Positions 9,483 to 18,512 are shown, counted from the stretch's first letter. The stretch is 64,000 nt of DNA from Pseudomonas frederiksbergensis (GCF_900105495.1 NZ_FNTF01000002.1:5138501-5202500); one strand, 5' to 3'. Made by a program: numbers and translations. The notes: generated by a model not told the origin, from the letters alone.

Positions 9483-11321
9483 TCAATAACGAAAAGCGCC
9501 GCCGTGAATATCCGCCAGCAACTGCGGAGTGACCTGCACGTAAGTCTGGGTCCCTGGCAGCCAGGCATAGATCGGATCATCGCCGGTTTTGCCGGGGTCG
9601 AAGGCTTCATCCTTAAGCCGGGTCTTCTGGTATTTGAAGGTGCCGGTGGTCTCCATTTTCACCTTCACCCGCAAGAATAACGGCACCGCATAGGCGGGCA
9701 TTTGCTCACGGGCGAACGCCAGCAGTTCACTGAAATCCAGAGTCGCCAGGGACTCGGCTGGCGTTATCGCCGCCATCCCGGCACGCCCGTTGGTGTTGCG
9801 GATTTCCACGCCGTAGGCCACGGCTTCGGAAATATGCGGGTGTTGCAAAAGAAGGTTCTCGACTTCGGTGGTCGAGACGTTTTCGCCCTTCCAGCGGAAG
9901 GTATCTCCCAGCCGGTCAACAAATTGCGCGTGACCGAAACCGATGTTGCGCAGCAGGTCACCGGTATTGAAGTAACGGTCGCCCTTCTTGAACACGTCGT
10001 GCAACACAACCTTTTCGGTCTTCTGCGGATCGGTGTAGCCGTCCAGCGGCGCCTTGTCATCGATCTTCGCCAGCAACAGCCCCTGCTCGCCTTTGGCGAC
10101 TTTGCGCATGTAGCCGCTGGCATCGCGAATGGGCGCGCCGCTGTCGTGGTCGTAGGCCGCCAACTCCCATGACATCAGGGAAAAACCGACGGTGTTGTCA
10201 AAGTTGAGGATGTTGGTGAAACCGATGTTGCCGTCGCTGGCGGCGTACAGTTCACAGATATGGTTGACCCCGAATCGCGTCTTGAATTCGCCCCATGCGC
10301 CGGGGCGCAGGCCATTGCCGATCATCTTCGTCACGCCGTGCTGGCTGTCGTCGGCGCTGGGCGGTTGATCCACCAGGTAGCGGCACAATTCACCGACGTA
10401 ACCGAGGGTGGTCGCACGGTACTTGCGCACATCGTTCCAGAATTGACTGGCGCTGAACTTGCGGCGGATCGCAAAGCCCGAGGCGCCACTGATCGCCGAG
10501 CCCCAGCACACGCACAGCCCGGTGGCGTGATAGAGCGGCAAGGTGCAATAGACGACATCCTCCGGGCGCATATTCAGGGCGATCAGCCCGAAACTCGCGG
10601 AGCTGCGCATCCAGCGGCCGTGCTTGAATACCCCGGCCTTGGGCAAGCCGGTTGTGCCCGAGGTGTAGATATAGAAACAAGGATCGTCGAAAAAAACCTG
10701 CTGACTGCTGGCGGGGTTGGCGCTGGAGCTGTCGGCACTGGCGGTCATCAGGTTGATGAACCCGTCGGGCGCAATGCCCGGATGACTGAAGGTGTCTCGA
10801 TCAGCAACGAACCAGGTGCGCGCCGCCTCGATCGACACCCGTTCGCGAACCGCCGAAAATGCCGGCACCAGCTCTTCTCCGACAATGATCGCCGCGGGTG
10901 CCACCAGGTTCAGGCTGTGAGCCAGGGTATCGCGGGTCTGCGAAGTATTGAGCAAGGCACTGATCGCGCCGACCTTGGCCACCGCCAGGATCGTCACCAG
11001 CAGTTCCGGGCGATTCTCGATAAAGACCGCCACCACATCGCCCTTGCGGATGCCTTGGGCAATCAAATGATGGGCGATGCGATTGGCCCATTGGTTGACC
11101 TGAGCATACGCAAGCGCCACTTCGCCCTGCAGCAATGCCGGGCCATCGGGATTGCGCAACGTCGCTTGCTCGAAGCTCCAGCCCAGGCCACACGGTTGGG
11201 TCGGGTCCTTGACGTTGGCGGCTTTCATGCCCTTCACCACGCGCGGAATGGCTTTGGCAATGGAAGGCAGCTTGCGGAGCATCATGCTCCAGGTAATCGT
11301 GTCGTTTGGCGTGCGGCTCAT
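9483..11321 (-). CDS. Long-chain acyl-CoA synthetase (FadD6/very-long-chain type)
   Basis: ATP-dependent acyl-CoA ligase of the AMP-forming superfamily, 612 residues, with GGGAGC before ATG 11321. Core motifs are present: P-loop YTSGTTGLPKAG near residue 220, A5-like ELYAASDGNIGF, motif YFNTGDLLRNIGFGHAQFVD, GDTFRWKGENVSTTEVE and the C-terminal catalytic Lys region TGTFKYQKTRLKDE. The layout fits the FadD6/SLC27 (fatty-acid transport protein) branch rather than the main FadD. It would activate long-chain or sterol-side-chain fatty acids for beta-oxidation. Monocistronic; the exact substrate is not predictable. Confidence 0.9.
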   Translation of the reverse strand: MSRTPNDTITWSMMLRKLPSIAKAIPRVVKGMKAANVKDPTQPCGLGWSFEQATLRNPDGPALLQGEVALAYAQVNQWANRIAHHLIAQGIRKGDVVAVFIENRPELLVTILAVAKVGAISALLNTSQTRDTLAHSLNLVAPAAIIVGEELVPAFSAVRERVSIEAARTWFVADRDTFSHPGIAPDGFINLMTASADSSSANPASSQQVFFDDPCFYIYTSGTTGLPKAGVFKHGRWMRSSASFGLIALNMRPEDVVYCTLPLYHATGLCVCWGSAISGASGFAIRRKFSASQFWNDVRKYRATTLGYVGELCRYLVDQPPSADDSQHGVTKMIGNGLRPGAWGEFKTRFGVNHICELYAASDGNIGFTNILNFDNTVGFSLMSWELAAYDHDSGAPIRDASGYMRKVAKGEQGLLLAKIDDKAPLDGYTDPQKTEKVVLHDVFKKGDRYFNTGDLLRNIGFGHAQFVDRLGDTFRWKGENVSTTEVENLLLQHPHISEAVAYGVEIRNTNGRAGMAAITPAESLATLDFSELLAFAREQMPAYAVPLFLRVKVKMETTGTFKYQKTRLKDEAFDPGKTGDDPIYAWLPGTQTYVQVTPQLLADIHGGAFRY

Positions 11322-11665
11322 GGTTGCTCCCGGTCGATCTTTTTATTGTTCGGGCGGCGTTGATTGAGGCCGAAAATACGTCAGCGGTTCCTGAGCTGTA
11401 CACGCGGTTTTTGAAATGATTTGTATCCACGTCTGCGGCATTCGTAATCGCGAGCTTGTGCCGGGCAATTGGTTCCATCGAATCGATGTCGACCACGCAA
11501 AATGCAGGATGCACGATGGCCTTTCATGCAGATTGCACGAAACCGCAAAAACACCTAAAAACTAACCTATTGATATATAAGGATTTTTAAAAAATCAGGT
11601 GCTGGCACAATCACTGCAACTACCTCTGCATGCTTGCCATTCAAGAGCTAACGGAGCTGATAGAC
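11322..11665. other. 344-bp AT-rich gap between divergent acyl-CoA synthetase and DUF3509 gene
   Basis: No open frame with coding character. It holds the promoters of both flanking genes; the DUF3509 side contains a run of AT-rich sequence (11560-11600) and the -24/-12 element described separately. Confidence 0.6.
11603..11617 (+). promoter_or_regulatory. Candidate sigma-54 (-24/-12) promoter for the DUF3509 gene
   Basis: TGGCACAATCACTGC has GG and GC at the exact spacing of the consensus TGGCACG-N4-TTGC. Only the first T of TTGC and the seventh base differ. It lies 49 bases before the start codon, and an AT-rich tract lies directly upstream. Confidence 0.55.
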
Positions 11666-11944
11666 ATGAACCTGATCCAAGAAAAATTTTCGTCCCTGTT
11701 CTCCAACTTCGAAGTGACCACCCAGCCACGTCCGGATGGTGGCATTTTGCTGACCTTGAGCAGCAGCGACGGCAAAGTCTTCAAGCGCTCGATTTCCTAC
11801 CAGCAACTGCATGCAGGTGATCAGCTGTCCTGGGTGATCAGCGCCATTCGCCGTGACATCGCCGAACAGGCCAGCGAACTGCCACAGATTTCCATGCTGC
11901 AAAGCCAGCAGCGGTTCGCCCTGCCGACGTATCACTCGGCTTAA
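11666..11944 (+). CDS. DUF3509 family small protein
   Basis: 92 residues from ATG 11666 with ACGGAG nine bases upstream. Starts MNLIQEKFSSLFSNFEVTTQ and continues with a predicted small beta-sheet/helix fold (SSSDGKVFKRSISYQQL, WVISAIRRDIAEQ). This matches the DUF3509 family, which is nearly confined to Pseudomonas and has no assigned function. No signal peptide or membrane segment. Its own promoter (sigma-54-like) and a strong terminator show it is a single-gene unit. Confidence 0.8.
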   Translation: MNLIQEKFSSLFSNFEVTTQPRPDGGILLTLSSSDGKVFKRSISYQQLHAGDQLSWVISAIRRDIAEQASELPQISMLQSQQRFALPTYHSA

Positions 11945-11971
11945 ACCGTTCCGGGGCTGTAAGCTGTAACC

Positions 11972-12011
11972 AAACAGGCCGTGAGAGCTTTCGCTCCACG
12001 GCCTGTTTTGT
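11972..12011 (+). terminator. Rho-independent terminator after the DUF3509 gene
   Basis: AAACAGGCCGTG...CACGGCCTGTTTT hairpin with a 12-bp stem and T-rich tail, 28 bases after the stop codon. It may also serve mtnD on the other strand. Confidence 0.85.
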
Positions 12012-12078
12012 TTCTGACGTTGCGCAATCCCTGCTTCTGATCTTCGATCCCTGATCTCAGCTCCTACAGGGCATCGCC

Positions 12079-12624
12079 TCAGTCTTCAAGACGCGGGAAA
12101 CGACTGGCGATGTCTTCGCCGGTGAAATCGGCCACCCAGCCGTCAGGGTTGTTGAACAGGCGGATCGCGATGAAATGCGGATGCTCGCCCATGTCGAACC
12201 AATGCCGGGTGCCAGCCGGTACCGAGATCAGGTCGTTTTTCTCACAAAGCACCGCGTAGACGTAATCGCCGATGTGCAGGGAAAACAAGCCACGGCCGGC
12301 GACGAAAAATCGTACTTCGTCTTCGCCATGGCAATGTTCGTCGAGAAATTTGCCGCGCAATTCGGCTTTTTGCGGGTGATCGCTGCTCAGGCTGATGACA
12401 TCGACGGTGATGTAACCACGTTCGGTCATCAGCTTGTCGATTTGTTCCTGATACGCGGCGATCACTTCTTCCTGACTGGCGCCTGGCTGGATTTTCGCCG
12501 CGGCTTGCCAGCGGTCGAAACGCACGCCCTGCTCGGCCAGGGTCGAAGCGATGTCTTCGACATGCGTCAGCACCTTGTTGGGCAAGTCAGGGCTTGAGAC
12601 GTGGTAAACGGACAGGCTGCTCAT
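12079..12624 (-). CDS. mtnD: Acireductone dioxygenase (methionine salvage)
   Basis: Cupin dioxygenase of the methionine salvage pathway that splits acireductone to 2-keto-4-methylthiobutyrate and formate (Fe form). 181 residues. The metal site is complete: His97, His99 and Glu103 in EHCHGEDEVRFF, and His141 in PAGTRHWFDMG. AAGGAG stands directly before ATG 12624. In P. aeruginosa the order is aroC, MFS, mtnB, mtnD, mtnC on one strand. Here aroC and MFS are upstream, mtnB is reduced to a scar, and no mtnC follows. Intact by sequence, but its pathway partners are missing from the locus. Confidence 0.95.
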   Translation of the reverse strand: MSSLSVYHVSSPDLPNKVLTHVEDIASTLAEQGVRFDRWQAAAKIQPGASQEEVIAAYQEQIDKLMTERGYITVDVISLSSDHPQKAELRGKFLDEHCHGEDEVRFFVAGRGLFSLHIGDYVYAVLCEKNDLISVPAGTRHWFDMGEHPHFIAIRLFNNPDGWVADFTGEDIASRFPRLED

Positions 12625-12635
12625 TTGGCAACTCC

Positions 12636-12740
12636 TTAACGGTTCAGCTTTTTATGGTTCAAGAGTGAGCGCAGCTTCAACTCGCACTCGAACAAAAATT
12701 CAAAGGCCTCGATCTGCCGCAGCGCACGCGCAAGGCTCAC
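12636..12740 (-). pseudogene. mtnB: C-terminal scar of methylthioribulose-1-phosphate dehydratase (mtnB)
   Basis: On the minus strand a 34-codon frame from GTG 12740 to TAA 12636 reads, at its core, RALRQIEAFEFLFECELK. From memory this matches the C-terminal end of Pseudomonas MtnB (ALRQ-x-EAFEFLFECELK), an aldolase-II-fold enzyme of about 200 residues. Everything before that is gone: the GTG overlaps the TGA of the MFS gene (12739-12737). The scar lies where mtnB sits in P. aeruginosa, between the MFS gene and mtnD, and its last codons carry the mtnD ribosome-binding site. Most likely an internal deletion removed about 170 codons. Confidence 0.75.
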
Positions 12741-13882
12741 GGTCTGTCCTCTTGCATGCGTGTGGCAATGATAACGGCTGCCGCGAAGGCTGCGAGGCTG
12801 GCAATACTAAAGGTCAATGCGGGGCCGAGGGCATTCCAGCTATAGCCGGAATACAACGCACCCAGTGCGCCGCCGGTGCCGGCCAGTGCGGCGTACAACG
12901 CCTGGCCCTGCCCTTGTTGGCGCGCGCCGAAGCTACGTTGCACGAACTGGATGGCTGCCGCGTGAAAGCTGCCGAAGGTCGCCGCGTGCAGCACCTGGGC
13001 AAACAACAGCACCCAAAGGAACTCCGCGAACGAACCGAGCAACAACCAACGCAACGCCGCCAGCAGAAAACTTGCCAGCAGCACCCGTCGCACGGAAAAG
13101 CGCGCGAGGATCTTGCTCATGGCCAGAAACATCAAGACTTCGGCGACCACACCGACCGCCCAGAGCATGCCGATCAGCCCACGGCTGTACCCGAGTCGCT
13201 CCAGGTGCAAGGTCAGGAAGGTGTAATAAGGACCGTGGCTCATTTGCATCAGCGCTACGCAACCGTAAAACGCCAACACCCCGGGACTGCGCAACTGCCT
13301 GAGAAAACCGTCCCCCGCCGGTCGTTCACCCTGAACCGGTTGAGCGTTGGGCACCCACAGGCTGCTCACCACGATCCCGGCCATGATCAGCACCAGCGTC
13401 AGCGGATAGATATCCAGGCTCAACCCCTCGAACAGCCGTCCGAGCGCGACCACGGCAATGATGAAACCGATGGAACCCCACAGGCGGATCTGACTGTAAC
13501 GGTTAGTCTGGCCCTGCAAGTGCGCCAGAGTGATGACTTCGAATTGCGGCAACACCGCGTGCCAGAAAAACGCGTGCAAGGCCATGACCATCGCCAGCCA
13601 GGCGTAGGTCTTGCTGATGAAGATCAGCGAGAACGTCAGCAGCGTGCAGACCGCACCGAAGCGCACGATGGCCAGGCGTCGGCCGGTGTAATCACCGAGC
13701 CAGCCCCAGATATTCGGCGCCACGCAGCGCATCAGCATCGGGATCGCCACCAGCTCGCCGATGCGCGCACTGGAAAAGCCCAGGTGATCGAAGTACAGCG
13801 CCAGAAACGGCGCTGTCGAACCGAGCAAGGCGAAATAGAACAGATAGAAACTGGAGAGCCGCCAGTACGGGAGCGCCGTCAC
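12737..13882 (-). CDS. MFS transporter, HcaT/phenylpropionate-permease-like
   Basis: 381 residues with about 12 hydrophobic segments. It starts MTALPYWRLSSFYLFYFALL and has the loop GWLGDYTGRRLAIVRFG between TM2 and TM3, typical of the MFS_1-like branch that includes E. coli HcaT. It lies 34 bases downstream of aroC on the same strand and just before mtnD, as in P. aeruginosa PA1681-PA1684, so co-transcription is likely. Substrate unknown; association with the methionine-salvage cluster is positional only. Confidence 0.85.
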   Translation of the reverse strand: MTALPYWRLSSFYLFYFALLGSTAPFLALYFDHLGFSSARIGELVAIPMLMRCVAPNIWGWLGDYTGRRLAIVRFGAVCTLLTFSLIFISKTYAWLAMVMALHAFFWHAVLPQFEVITLAHLQGQTNRYSQIRLWGSIGFIIAVVALGRLFEGLSLDIYPLTLVLIMAGIVVSSLWVPNAQPVQGERPAGDGFLRQLRSPGVLAFYGCVALMQMSHGPYYTFLTLHLERLGYSRGLIGMLWAVGVVAEVLMFLAMSKILARFSVRRVLLASFLLAALRWLLLGSFAEFLWVLLFAQVLHAATFGSFHAAAIQFVQRSFGARQQGQGQALYAALAGTGGALGALYSGYSWNALGPALTFSIASLAAFAAAVIIATRMQEDRP

Positions 13883-13916
13883 TGTCCTTAGACCGCAGCG
13901 GCTGTGAGGTCAGCCA

Positions 13917-15008
13917 TTAAAGTTGACCCAGCACCGGCGTGCTCACGCGCACGTCCAGGTTCTGCCCACGGTGACGCAACAGGTGATCCATCAGCACGAT
14001 GGCCATCATCGCTTCGGCGATCGGTGTGGCGCGGATGCCGACGCACGGGTCGTGGCGACCCTTGGTGATGACGTCCACCGGGTTGCCATGGATGTCGATG
14101 GAACGACCCGGCGTGGTGATGCTCGAGGTTGGCTTGAGCGCCAGGTGCGCGACGATCGGCTGACCCGACGAAATGCCACCTAAAATGCCGCCCGCGTTGT
14201 TGCTGAGGAAACCTTGCGGGGTCATTTCATCGCGGTGCTCGGTGCCGCGTTGGGCAACGCTGGCGAAACCGGCGCCGATTTCCACGCCTTTGACCGCGTT
14301 GATGCTCATCAGCGCGTGAGCGAGTTCGGCATCGAGACGGTCGAAGATTGGCTCGCCAAGGCCCGGCATTACCCCTTCGGCGACTACGGTGATCTTCGCG
14401 CCAACCGAATCCTGGTCGCGACGCAACTGGTCCATGTAGGCCTCCAGCTCCGGGACCTTGTCCGGATCAGGGCTGAAGAAGGCGTTCTCTTCCACCGAAT
14501 CCCAGGTCTTGAACGGAATTTCGATCGGGCCGAGCTGGCTCATATAGCCACGAATGACGATGCCCTGAGTGGCCAGGTATTTTTTCGCAATCGCACCGGC
14601 CGCCACACGCATGGCCGTTTCACGGGCCGAGCTGCGACCGCCGCCACGGTAATCGCGCTCGCCATATTTGTGGTGATAGGTGTAGTCGGCGTGGGCCGGG
14701 CGGAACAGGTCCTTGATCGCCGAGTAATCCTTGGACTTCTGGTCGGTGTTGCGGATCAGCAGGCCGATGGCGCAACCGGTGGTGCGACCTTCGAACACGC
14801 CGGAGAGGATTTCGACTTCGTCGGCTTCCTGACGCTGGGTGGTGTGGCGGCTGGTGCCGGGTTTGCGGCGATCCAGGTCACGCTGCAGATCCTCCAGGGA
14901 GATCTCCAGGCCCGGCGGGCAGCCGTCGACAATGGCGACCAACGCCGGACCATGGCTTTCGCCCGCGGTGGTGACAGTGAACAGCTTGCCGTAGGTATTG
15001 CCGGACAT
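13917..15008 (-). CDS. aroC: Chorismate synthase
   Basis: Last common enzyme of aromatic biosynthesis: converts EPSP to chorismate with reduced FMN. 363 residues from ATG 15008 ([20 protein letters not shown]); longer in-frame starts upstream are not family-like. Signatures: GESHG near the start, [20 protein letters not shown], the [17 protein letters not shown] loop and [13 protein letters not shown]. Length is normal for the family. First gene of a likely aroC-MFS-mtnD transcription unit. Confidence 0.97.
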   Translation of the reverse strand: MSGNTYGKLFTVTTAGESHGPALVAIVDGCPPGLEISLEDLQRDLDRRKPGTSRHTTQRQEADEVEILSGVFEGRTTGCAIGLLIRNTDQKSKDYSAIKDLFRPAHADYTYHHKYGERDYRGGGRSSARETAMRVAAGAIAKKYLATQGIVIRGYMSQLGPIEIPFKTWDSVEENAFFSPDPDKVPELEAYMDQLRRDQDSVGAKITVVAEGVMPGLGEPIFDRLDAELAHALMSINAVKGVEIGAGFASVAQRGTEHRDEMTPQGFLSNNAGGILGGISSGQPIVAHLALKPTSSITTPGRSIDIHGNPVDVITKGRHDPCVGIRATPIAEAMMAIVLMDHLLRHRGQNLDVRVSTPVLGQL

Positions 15009-15136
15009 GCAGGACGCTCCGTGAATTCGAACCAAATACGTAATGCGCGCCAGTATACGCAGGCTACCCAAGTAGTTCATCCTCGAACCTTATGGGTGCC
15101 TGCGAGTCCAACCGGCATCTTGTTCATGATGGCGTG

Positions 15137-16090
15137 ATGATGCTGCGAGTTATAGCCTTGAGCCTTACCCTCTTTACCGGCTTTGTACAGGCCACTGTCC
15201 TGCAACGCCCGATCACGTTGGACACCGGCACCGGCGAGCTTTTCGGCTCGTTATTGCTGCCCAAGTCCGACACGCCGGTACCGGTTGTCCTGATCATTTC
15301 TGGCTCCGGTCCTACAGATCGTGACGGAAACAACCCCGACGGCGGACGCAACGACAGCCTCAAGCGTCTCGCTTGGGTGCTGGCCAAACACAACATCGCC
15401 AGCGTGCGTTATGACAAACGCGGCGTGGCGGCGAGCCTTGCGGCAACCCCGGATGAACGAAACCTGTCGGTTGAAGCCTACGTGGCTGACGCCGAAGCCT
15501 GGGGCCGGAAGCTCAAATCCGACCCGCGATTTGGCCAGTTGATCCTGCTGGGCCACAGCGAAGGCGCCTTGATCGCCAGCCTCGCGGCGCCGAGCCTGGA
15601 TGCCGCCGCGGTCATTTCCATGTCCGGCAGCGCCCGGCCGATCGATCAGGTACTGCGCCAGCAATTGAGCAATCGCCTGCCGCCACCGCTGATGCTGCGC
15701 AGCAATGAACTGCTCGACAGCCTCAAGGCCGGCCGCACCGACGACAACGTGCCGCCGCAGTTGCAGGTGATTTTCCGCCCGAGCGTGCAACCGTATCTGA
15801 TTTCATTGTTCCGCCAGGACCCGGCGGCAGCATTCGCCAAGTTGAAGATGCCGGCGCTGATCATCCAGGGCAGCAATGACATCCAGGTCGGTGTCGGTGA
15901 CGCCAGGCTGTTGAAGGCGGCCAAACCGGACGCCGAACTGGCGCTGATCGAAGGCATGAACCACGTGATGCGCATCGTGCCCAACGATGTAAAACGGCAA
16001 TTGGCCTCTTACAAGGATCCGCAATTGCCGCTGGCAGCGGAACTCGGCACGCGAATCCTCGGCTTTATTGACGGACTTCGCGCCAGTTAA
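15137..16090 (+). CDS. Secreted alpha/beta hydrolase
   Basis: 317 residues from ATG 15137. A signal peptide (MMLRVIALSLTLFTGFVQAT) precedes an alpha/beta hydrolase fold. The oxyanion segment VVLIISGSGPTDRDGNNPDG, the nucleophile elbow LGHSEGALIA (Ser), an acid near IQGSNDIQVGVGDA and the His in EGMNHVMRIV complete the catalytic set. This is the prolyl-oligopeptidase-like/YqiA-type family of periplasmic hydrolases. Start choice: no strong ribosome site, but two adjacent ATG codons precede the signal peptide. Substrate unknown. Confidence 0.82.
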   Translation: MMLRVIALSLTLFTGFVQATVLQRPITLDTGTGELFGSLLLPKSDTPVPVVLIISGSGPTDRDGNNPDGGRNDSLKRLAWVLAKHNIASVRYDKRGVAASLAATPDERNLSVEAYVADAEAWGRKLKSDPRFGQLILLGHSEGALIASLAAPSLDAAAVISMSGSARPIDQVLRQQLSNRLPPPLMLRSNELLDSLKAGRTDDNVPPQLQVIFRPSVQPYLISLFRQDPAAAFAKLKMPALIIQGSNDIQVGVGDARLLKAAKPDAELALIEGMNHVMRIVPNDVKRQLASYKDPQLPLAAELGTRILGFIDGLRAS

Positions 16091-16099
16091 GCGGGGTCA

Positions 16100-16365
16100 G
16101 GGGGCGTTCTCAACTAGTTTTCACGCCGCGTTGTCGCCTTAAAGCGGGCCAGGCAAGGCGCAGGCCGCTGGTAATGGTTGTTCCCTTTCCAAGGCCTGCA
16201 ACGCAGCCTGGCCCGCTTTAAGGCACACCCCGAAGGGCCGGGCCTGCTGTTGTGCAGGGCTGCGTTGCTCGAAGCTTGTTTGGAATGACCAAACCACGCT
16301 TCTCGCGCCTTGCCCTGCACAACAGCAGACCCGGCGCGGCGTGAAAACTAGTTGAGAACGCCCCC
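16100..16365. mobile_element. 266-bp MITE-like element with 31-bp perfect terminal inverted repeats
   Basis: Ends GGGGGCGTTCTCAACTAGTT (left) and AACTAGTTGAGAACGCCCCC (right); the perfect match extends to 31 bp (to CACGCCGCG). Inside lie two further inverted repeats. One is a perfect 19-bp pair (16136-16154 and 16206-16224, GCCTTAAAGCGGGCCAGGC). The other is a 21-bp pair with one mismatch (16240-16260 and 16312-16332). It has no coding frame. No clear target-site duplication is visible (left flank GGTCA, right flank TAGCC). Confidence 0.7.
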
Positions 16366-16457
16366 TAGCCCTCCAGTCCTGAAAAAAACGGCCGATAAGC
16401 CTTTGTCGCCAGCGCTAAGACTGGCGACAAGCAGAGCTTGGACAGGATCTCGCCGTT

Positions 16458-17249
16458 ATGACTGATACCCAGACTTCACCCGACACCACTGCTGAAAAAG
16501 ACGCTCCACCAGTGGTCGAGCTGCCGTGGGCGGACGTCCACGCCGAGCACCACAAGATGCTCCGTCTGGCGCCATTGAAAACCGACCGCAATACCGGTGG
16601 ACGGCCGCTGCGCTTTGTTGAATTCGGTTACGCCGAGCGCAACAACAAGGAACACAGCCTGATGCGCATGAGCATTGCGCTGCCCGGCCAGCGTGTGCGC
16701 AAGGAACAGAATCATCTGGACGTGTGGGTCGATCACGCCACCAAGCGTGTGCATTTTGGGCCTGACAGCGGTTTGCAGATCGAACCGATGAACCGTGGCA
16801 TCGGTCGCTTCATGGCCGCTCAGGGCATTACCTGGGCGAAAAAGAGATGGCCCGGCTACACGGTCGACGGCACCGACCTGAACAATAAGGATGCGCTGAA
16901 CGAAGACACTCGCCTGCGCCGCGATCACTTTTTGCGGATGCACGGTTTCGACGTGATCTACGCCGACGCCCAGCATTTGAAAGGCAGCGTCAAAGTAGTG
17001 CAGGTCGGCGACCTGTTGAGTGACTGGAGTACGGAAAAACTGCAGGTCGTGGAAATTCTCGAGGCGGCGCAGATGCTCCAGCAAGCCGAGCAAAATCTGG
17101 CCGAGCAGGAAGTCAAACTGAAGAAACACGAAGAAAAAGTCAGCAAGTACAAGCGCGAAGACGCCGGACTGCGCTTTACCATTACCTGCCTGGTGGCGTT
17201 TGCGGTGTTTCAGGCGGGGTTGTTGATCTGGATTGCCACGCACCGCTGA
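16458..17249 (+). CDS. Membrane-anchored protein of unknown function with C-terminal coiled coil
   Basis: 263 residues, not recognised. The N-terminal 180 residues are polar and globular (FVEFGYAERNNKEHSLMRMS, HLDVWVDHATKRVHFGP, RRDHFLRMHGFDVIYADAQ). Residues about 195-232 are heptad-like (AAQMLQQAEQNLAEQEVKLK), and one membrane segment closes the protein (LRFTITCLVAFAVFQAGLLI). The body is probably cytoplasmic, tethered by the C-terminus. An Asp/Pro/Thr-rich tail opens the protein. The gene stands alone between the MITE-like element and a repeat. The segment HGFDVIYADAQHLKG recalls stress-type domains but is too weak to name. Confidence 0.7.
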   Translation: MTDTQTSPDTTAEKDAPPVVELPWADVHAEHHKMLRLAPLKTDRNTGGRPLRFVEFGYAERNNKEHSLMRMSIALPGQRVRKEQNHLDVWVDHATKRVHFGPDSGLQIEPMNRGIGRFMAAQGITWAKKRWPGYTVDGTDLNNKDALNEDTRLRRDHFLRMHGFDVIYADAQHLKGSVKVVQVGDLLSDWSTEKLQVVEILEAAQMLQQAEQNLAEQEVKLKKHEEKVSKYKREDAGLRFTITCLVAFAVFQAGLLIWIATHR

Positions 17250-17252
17250 CTG

Positions 17253-17357
17253 ATCGTTCCCACGCTCCGCGTGGGAATGCAGCCCGGGACGCTCCGCGTC
17301 CCAAAGCGGACGCAGAGCGTCCATTGAGGCATTCCCACGCAGAGCGTGGGAACGATC
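17253..17357. repeat. Four-hairpin dispersed repeat, GATCGTTCCCACGC family (copy 2)
   Basis: Terminal hairpins TTCCCACGCTCCGCGTGGGAA and its mate near 17333-17353; internal hairpins GGGACGCTCCGCGTCCC and GGACGCAGAGCGTCC. Lies between convergent genes and may end both transcripts. Confidence 0.9.
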
Positions 17358-17365
17358 ATTACGGG

Positions 17366-18274
17366 TTAAACGCGGGAAGCAAACAGCGCCTGATGGTTGC
17401 GGCACTGTTCCGCCGTCAGCATGAACACGCCATGCCCACCGCGCTCGAAATCAAGCCAGGCGAAATCGACTTCCGGGTACAGCGCCGAGACGTGAACCTG
17501 GCTGTTGCCCACTTCGACAATCAACAAGCCTTTCTCGGTCAGGTGATCCGCCGCTTCGGCGAGCATGCGACGCACCAGGTTCAAACCGTCATCACCGCAG
17601 GCCAGGCCGAGCTCCGGTTCGTGCTGGTATTCGTCCGGCATGTCGGCGAAATCTTCCGCATCGACGTAAGGCGGGTTCGACACGATCAGGTCGAAACGCT
17701 GACCCGGCAAACCATCGAAACCATCACCCTGAACCGTGTACACCCGCTCATCGACGCCATGACGCTCGATGTTCTGGTTGGCCACTTCCAGTGCTTCGAA
17801 CGACAGGTCGGCCAGCACCACTTCGGCGTTCTGGAACTCGTAGGCACAGGCGATACCGATGCAGCCGGAACCGGTGCACAGGTCGAGAATCCGCGCAGGT
17901 TCGGCGCCCAGCCATGGTTCAAAACGTTTTTCGATCAGCTCGCCAATCGGCGAACGCGGGATCAATACGCGCTCATCGACAATGAACGACATGCCGCAAA
18001 ACCACGCTTCACCCAACAGGTAGGCGGTAGGAATGCGTTCTTCGATACGGCGCTTGAGCAAGCGTTGCAGCTTGACCAGCTCGTCTTCTTCGAGACTGCA
18101 GTCGAGGTAGCTGTCGGCGATTTCCCACGGCAAGTGCAAGGCACCCAACACCAACTGACGCGCTTCGTCCCAGGCGTTGTCGGTCCCATGGCCGAAAAAC
18201 AGATCCTCCCCATGGAAGCGGCTGACGGCCCAACGGATATGGTCACGCAGGGTACGAAGTCGGGAAGTGATCAC
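17366..18274 (-). CDS. prmB: Ribosomal protein uL3 glutamine N5-methyltransferase
   Basis: SAM-dependent methylation of a Gln in ribosomal protein L3. 302 residues from GTG 18274, with GGAG ten bases upstream; the frame is open further upstream but without family similarity. SAM-binding motif [20 protein letters not shown] and the catalytic NPPY in [15 protein letters not shown] identify the HemK/PrmB group. The N-terminal helical domain with [20 protein letters not shown] is specific to PrmB. The following genes (isochorismatase-like, Smr, folE) read the other way, which is the usual pseudomonad neighbourhood. Confidence 0.95.
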   Translation of the reverse strand: MITSRLRTLRDHIRWAVSRFHGEDLFFGHGTDNAWDEARQLVLGALHLPWEIADSYLDCSLEEDELVKLQRLLKRRIEERIPTAYLLGEAWFCGMSFIVDERVLIPRSPIGELIEKRFEPWLGAEPARILDLCTGSGCIGIACAYEFQNAEVVLADLSFEALEVANQNIERHGVDERVYTVQGDGFDGLPGQRFDLIVSNPPYVDAEDFADMPDEYQHEPELGLACGDDGLNLVRRMLAEAADHLTEKGLLIVEVGNSQVHVSALYPEVDFAWLDFERGGHGVFMLTAEQCRNHQALFASRV

Positions 18275-18512
18275 GGGGCAAACTCCAAAAAAAACGACTG
18301 GCGATTCTAACAGCCAAAACGCATCTCGACGACGCGGGAAAACTACCGAGGCGAATGTAGGACTATTCTGTTTTTTCAGCTGGCTATTGAACAAAACGAG
18401 CCTATTGACAAGGCTGCGAGCCAGCAAAGACGGCGCCTACGATGGTAGCGATTCACAGAAGCGCTCAGCCAGAGGACAATGTCGCAAAAGCCCCACTCGA
18501 AGGAGCCCCAGA

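Noticed and set aside
12665..13891. Open frame of 408 codons on the plus strand
   Set aside because: Antisense to the MFS gene and the mtnB scar; composition dominated by Gln, Arg and His, with no domain.
16114..16320. Short open frame inside the 266-bp element
   Set aside because: It runs through both internal palindromes, so it is a by-product of inverted repeats, not a gene.
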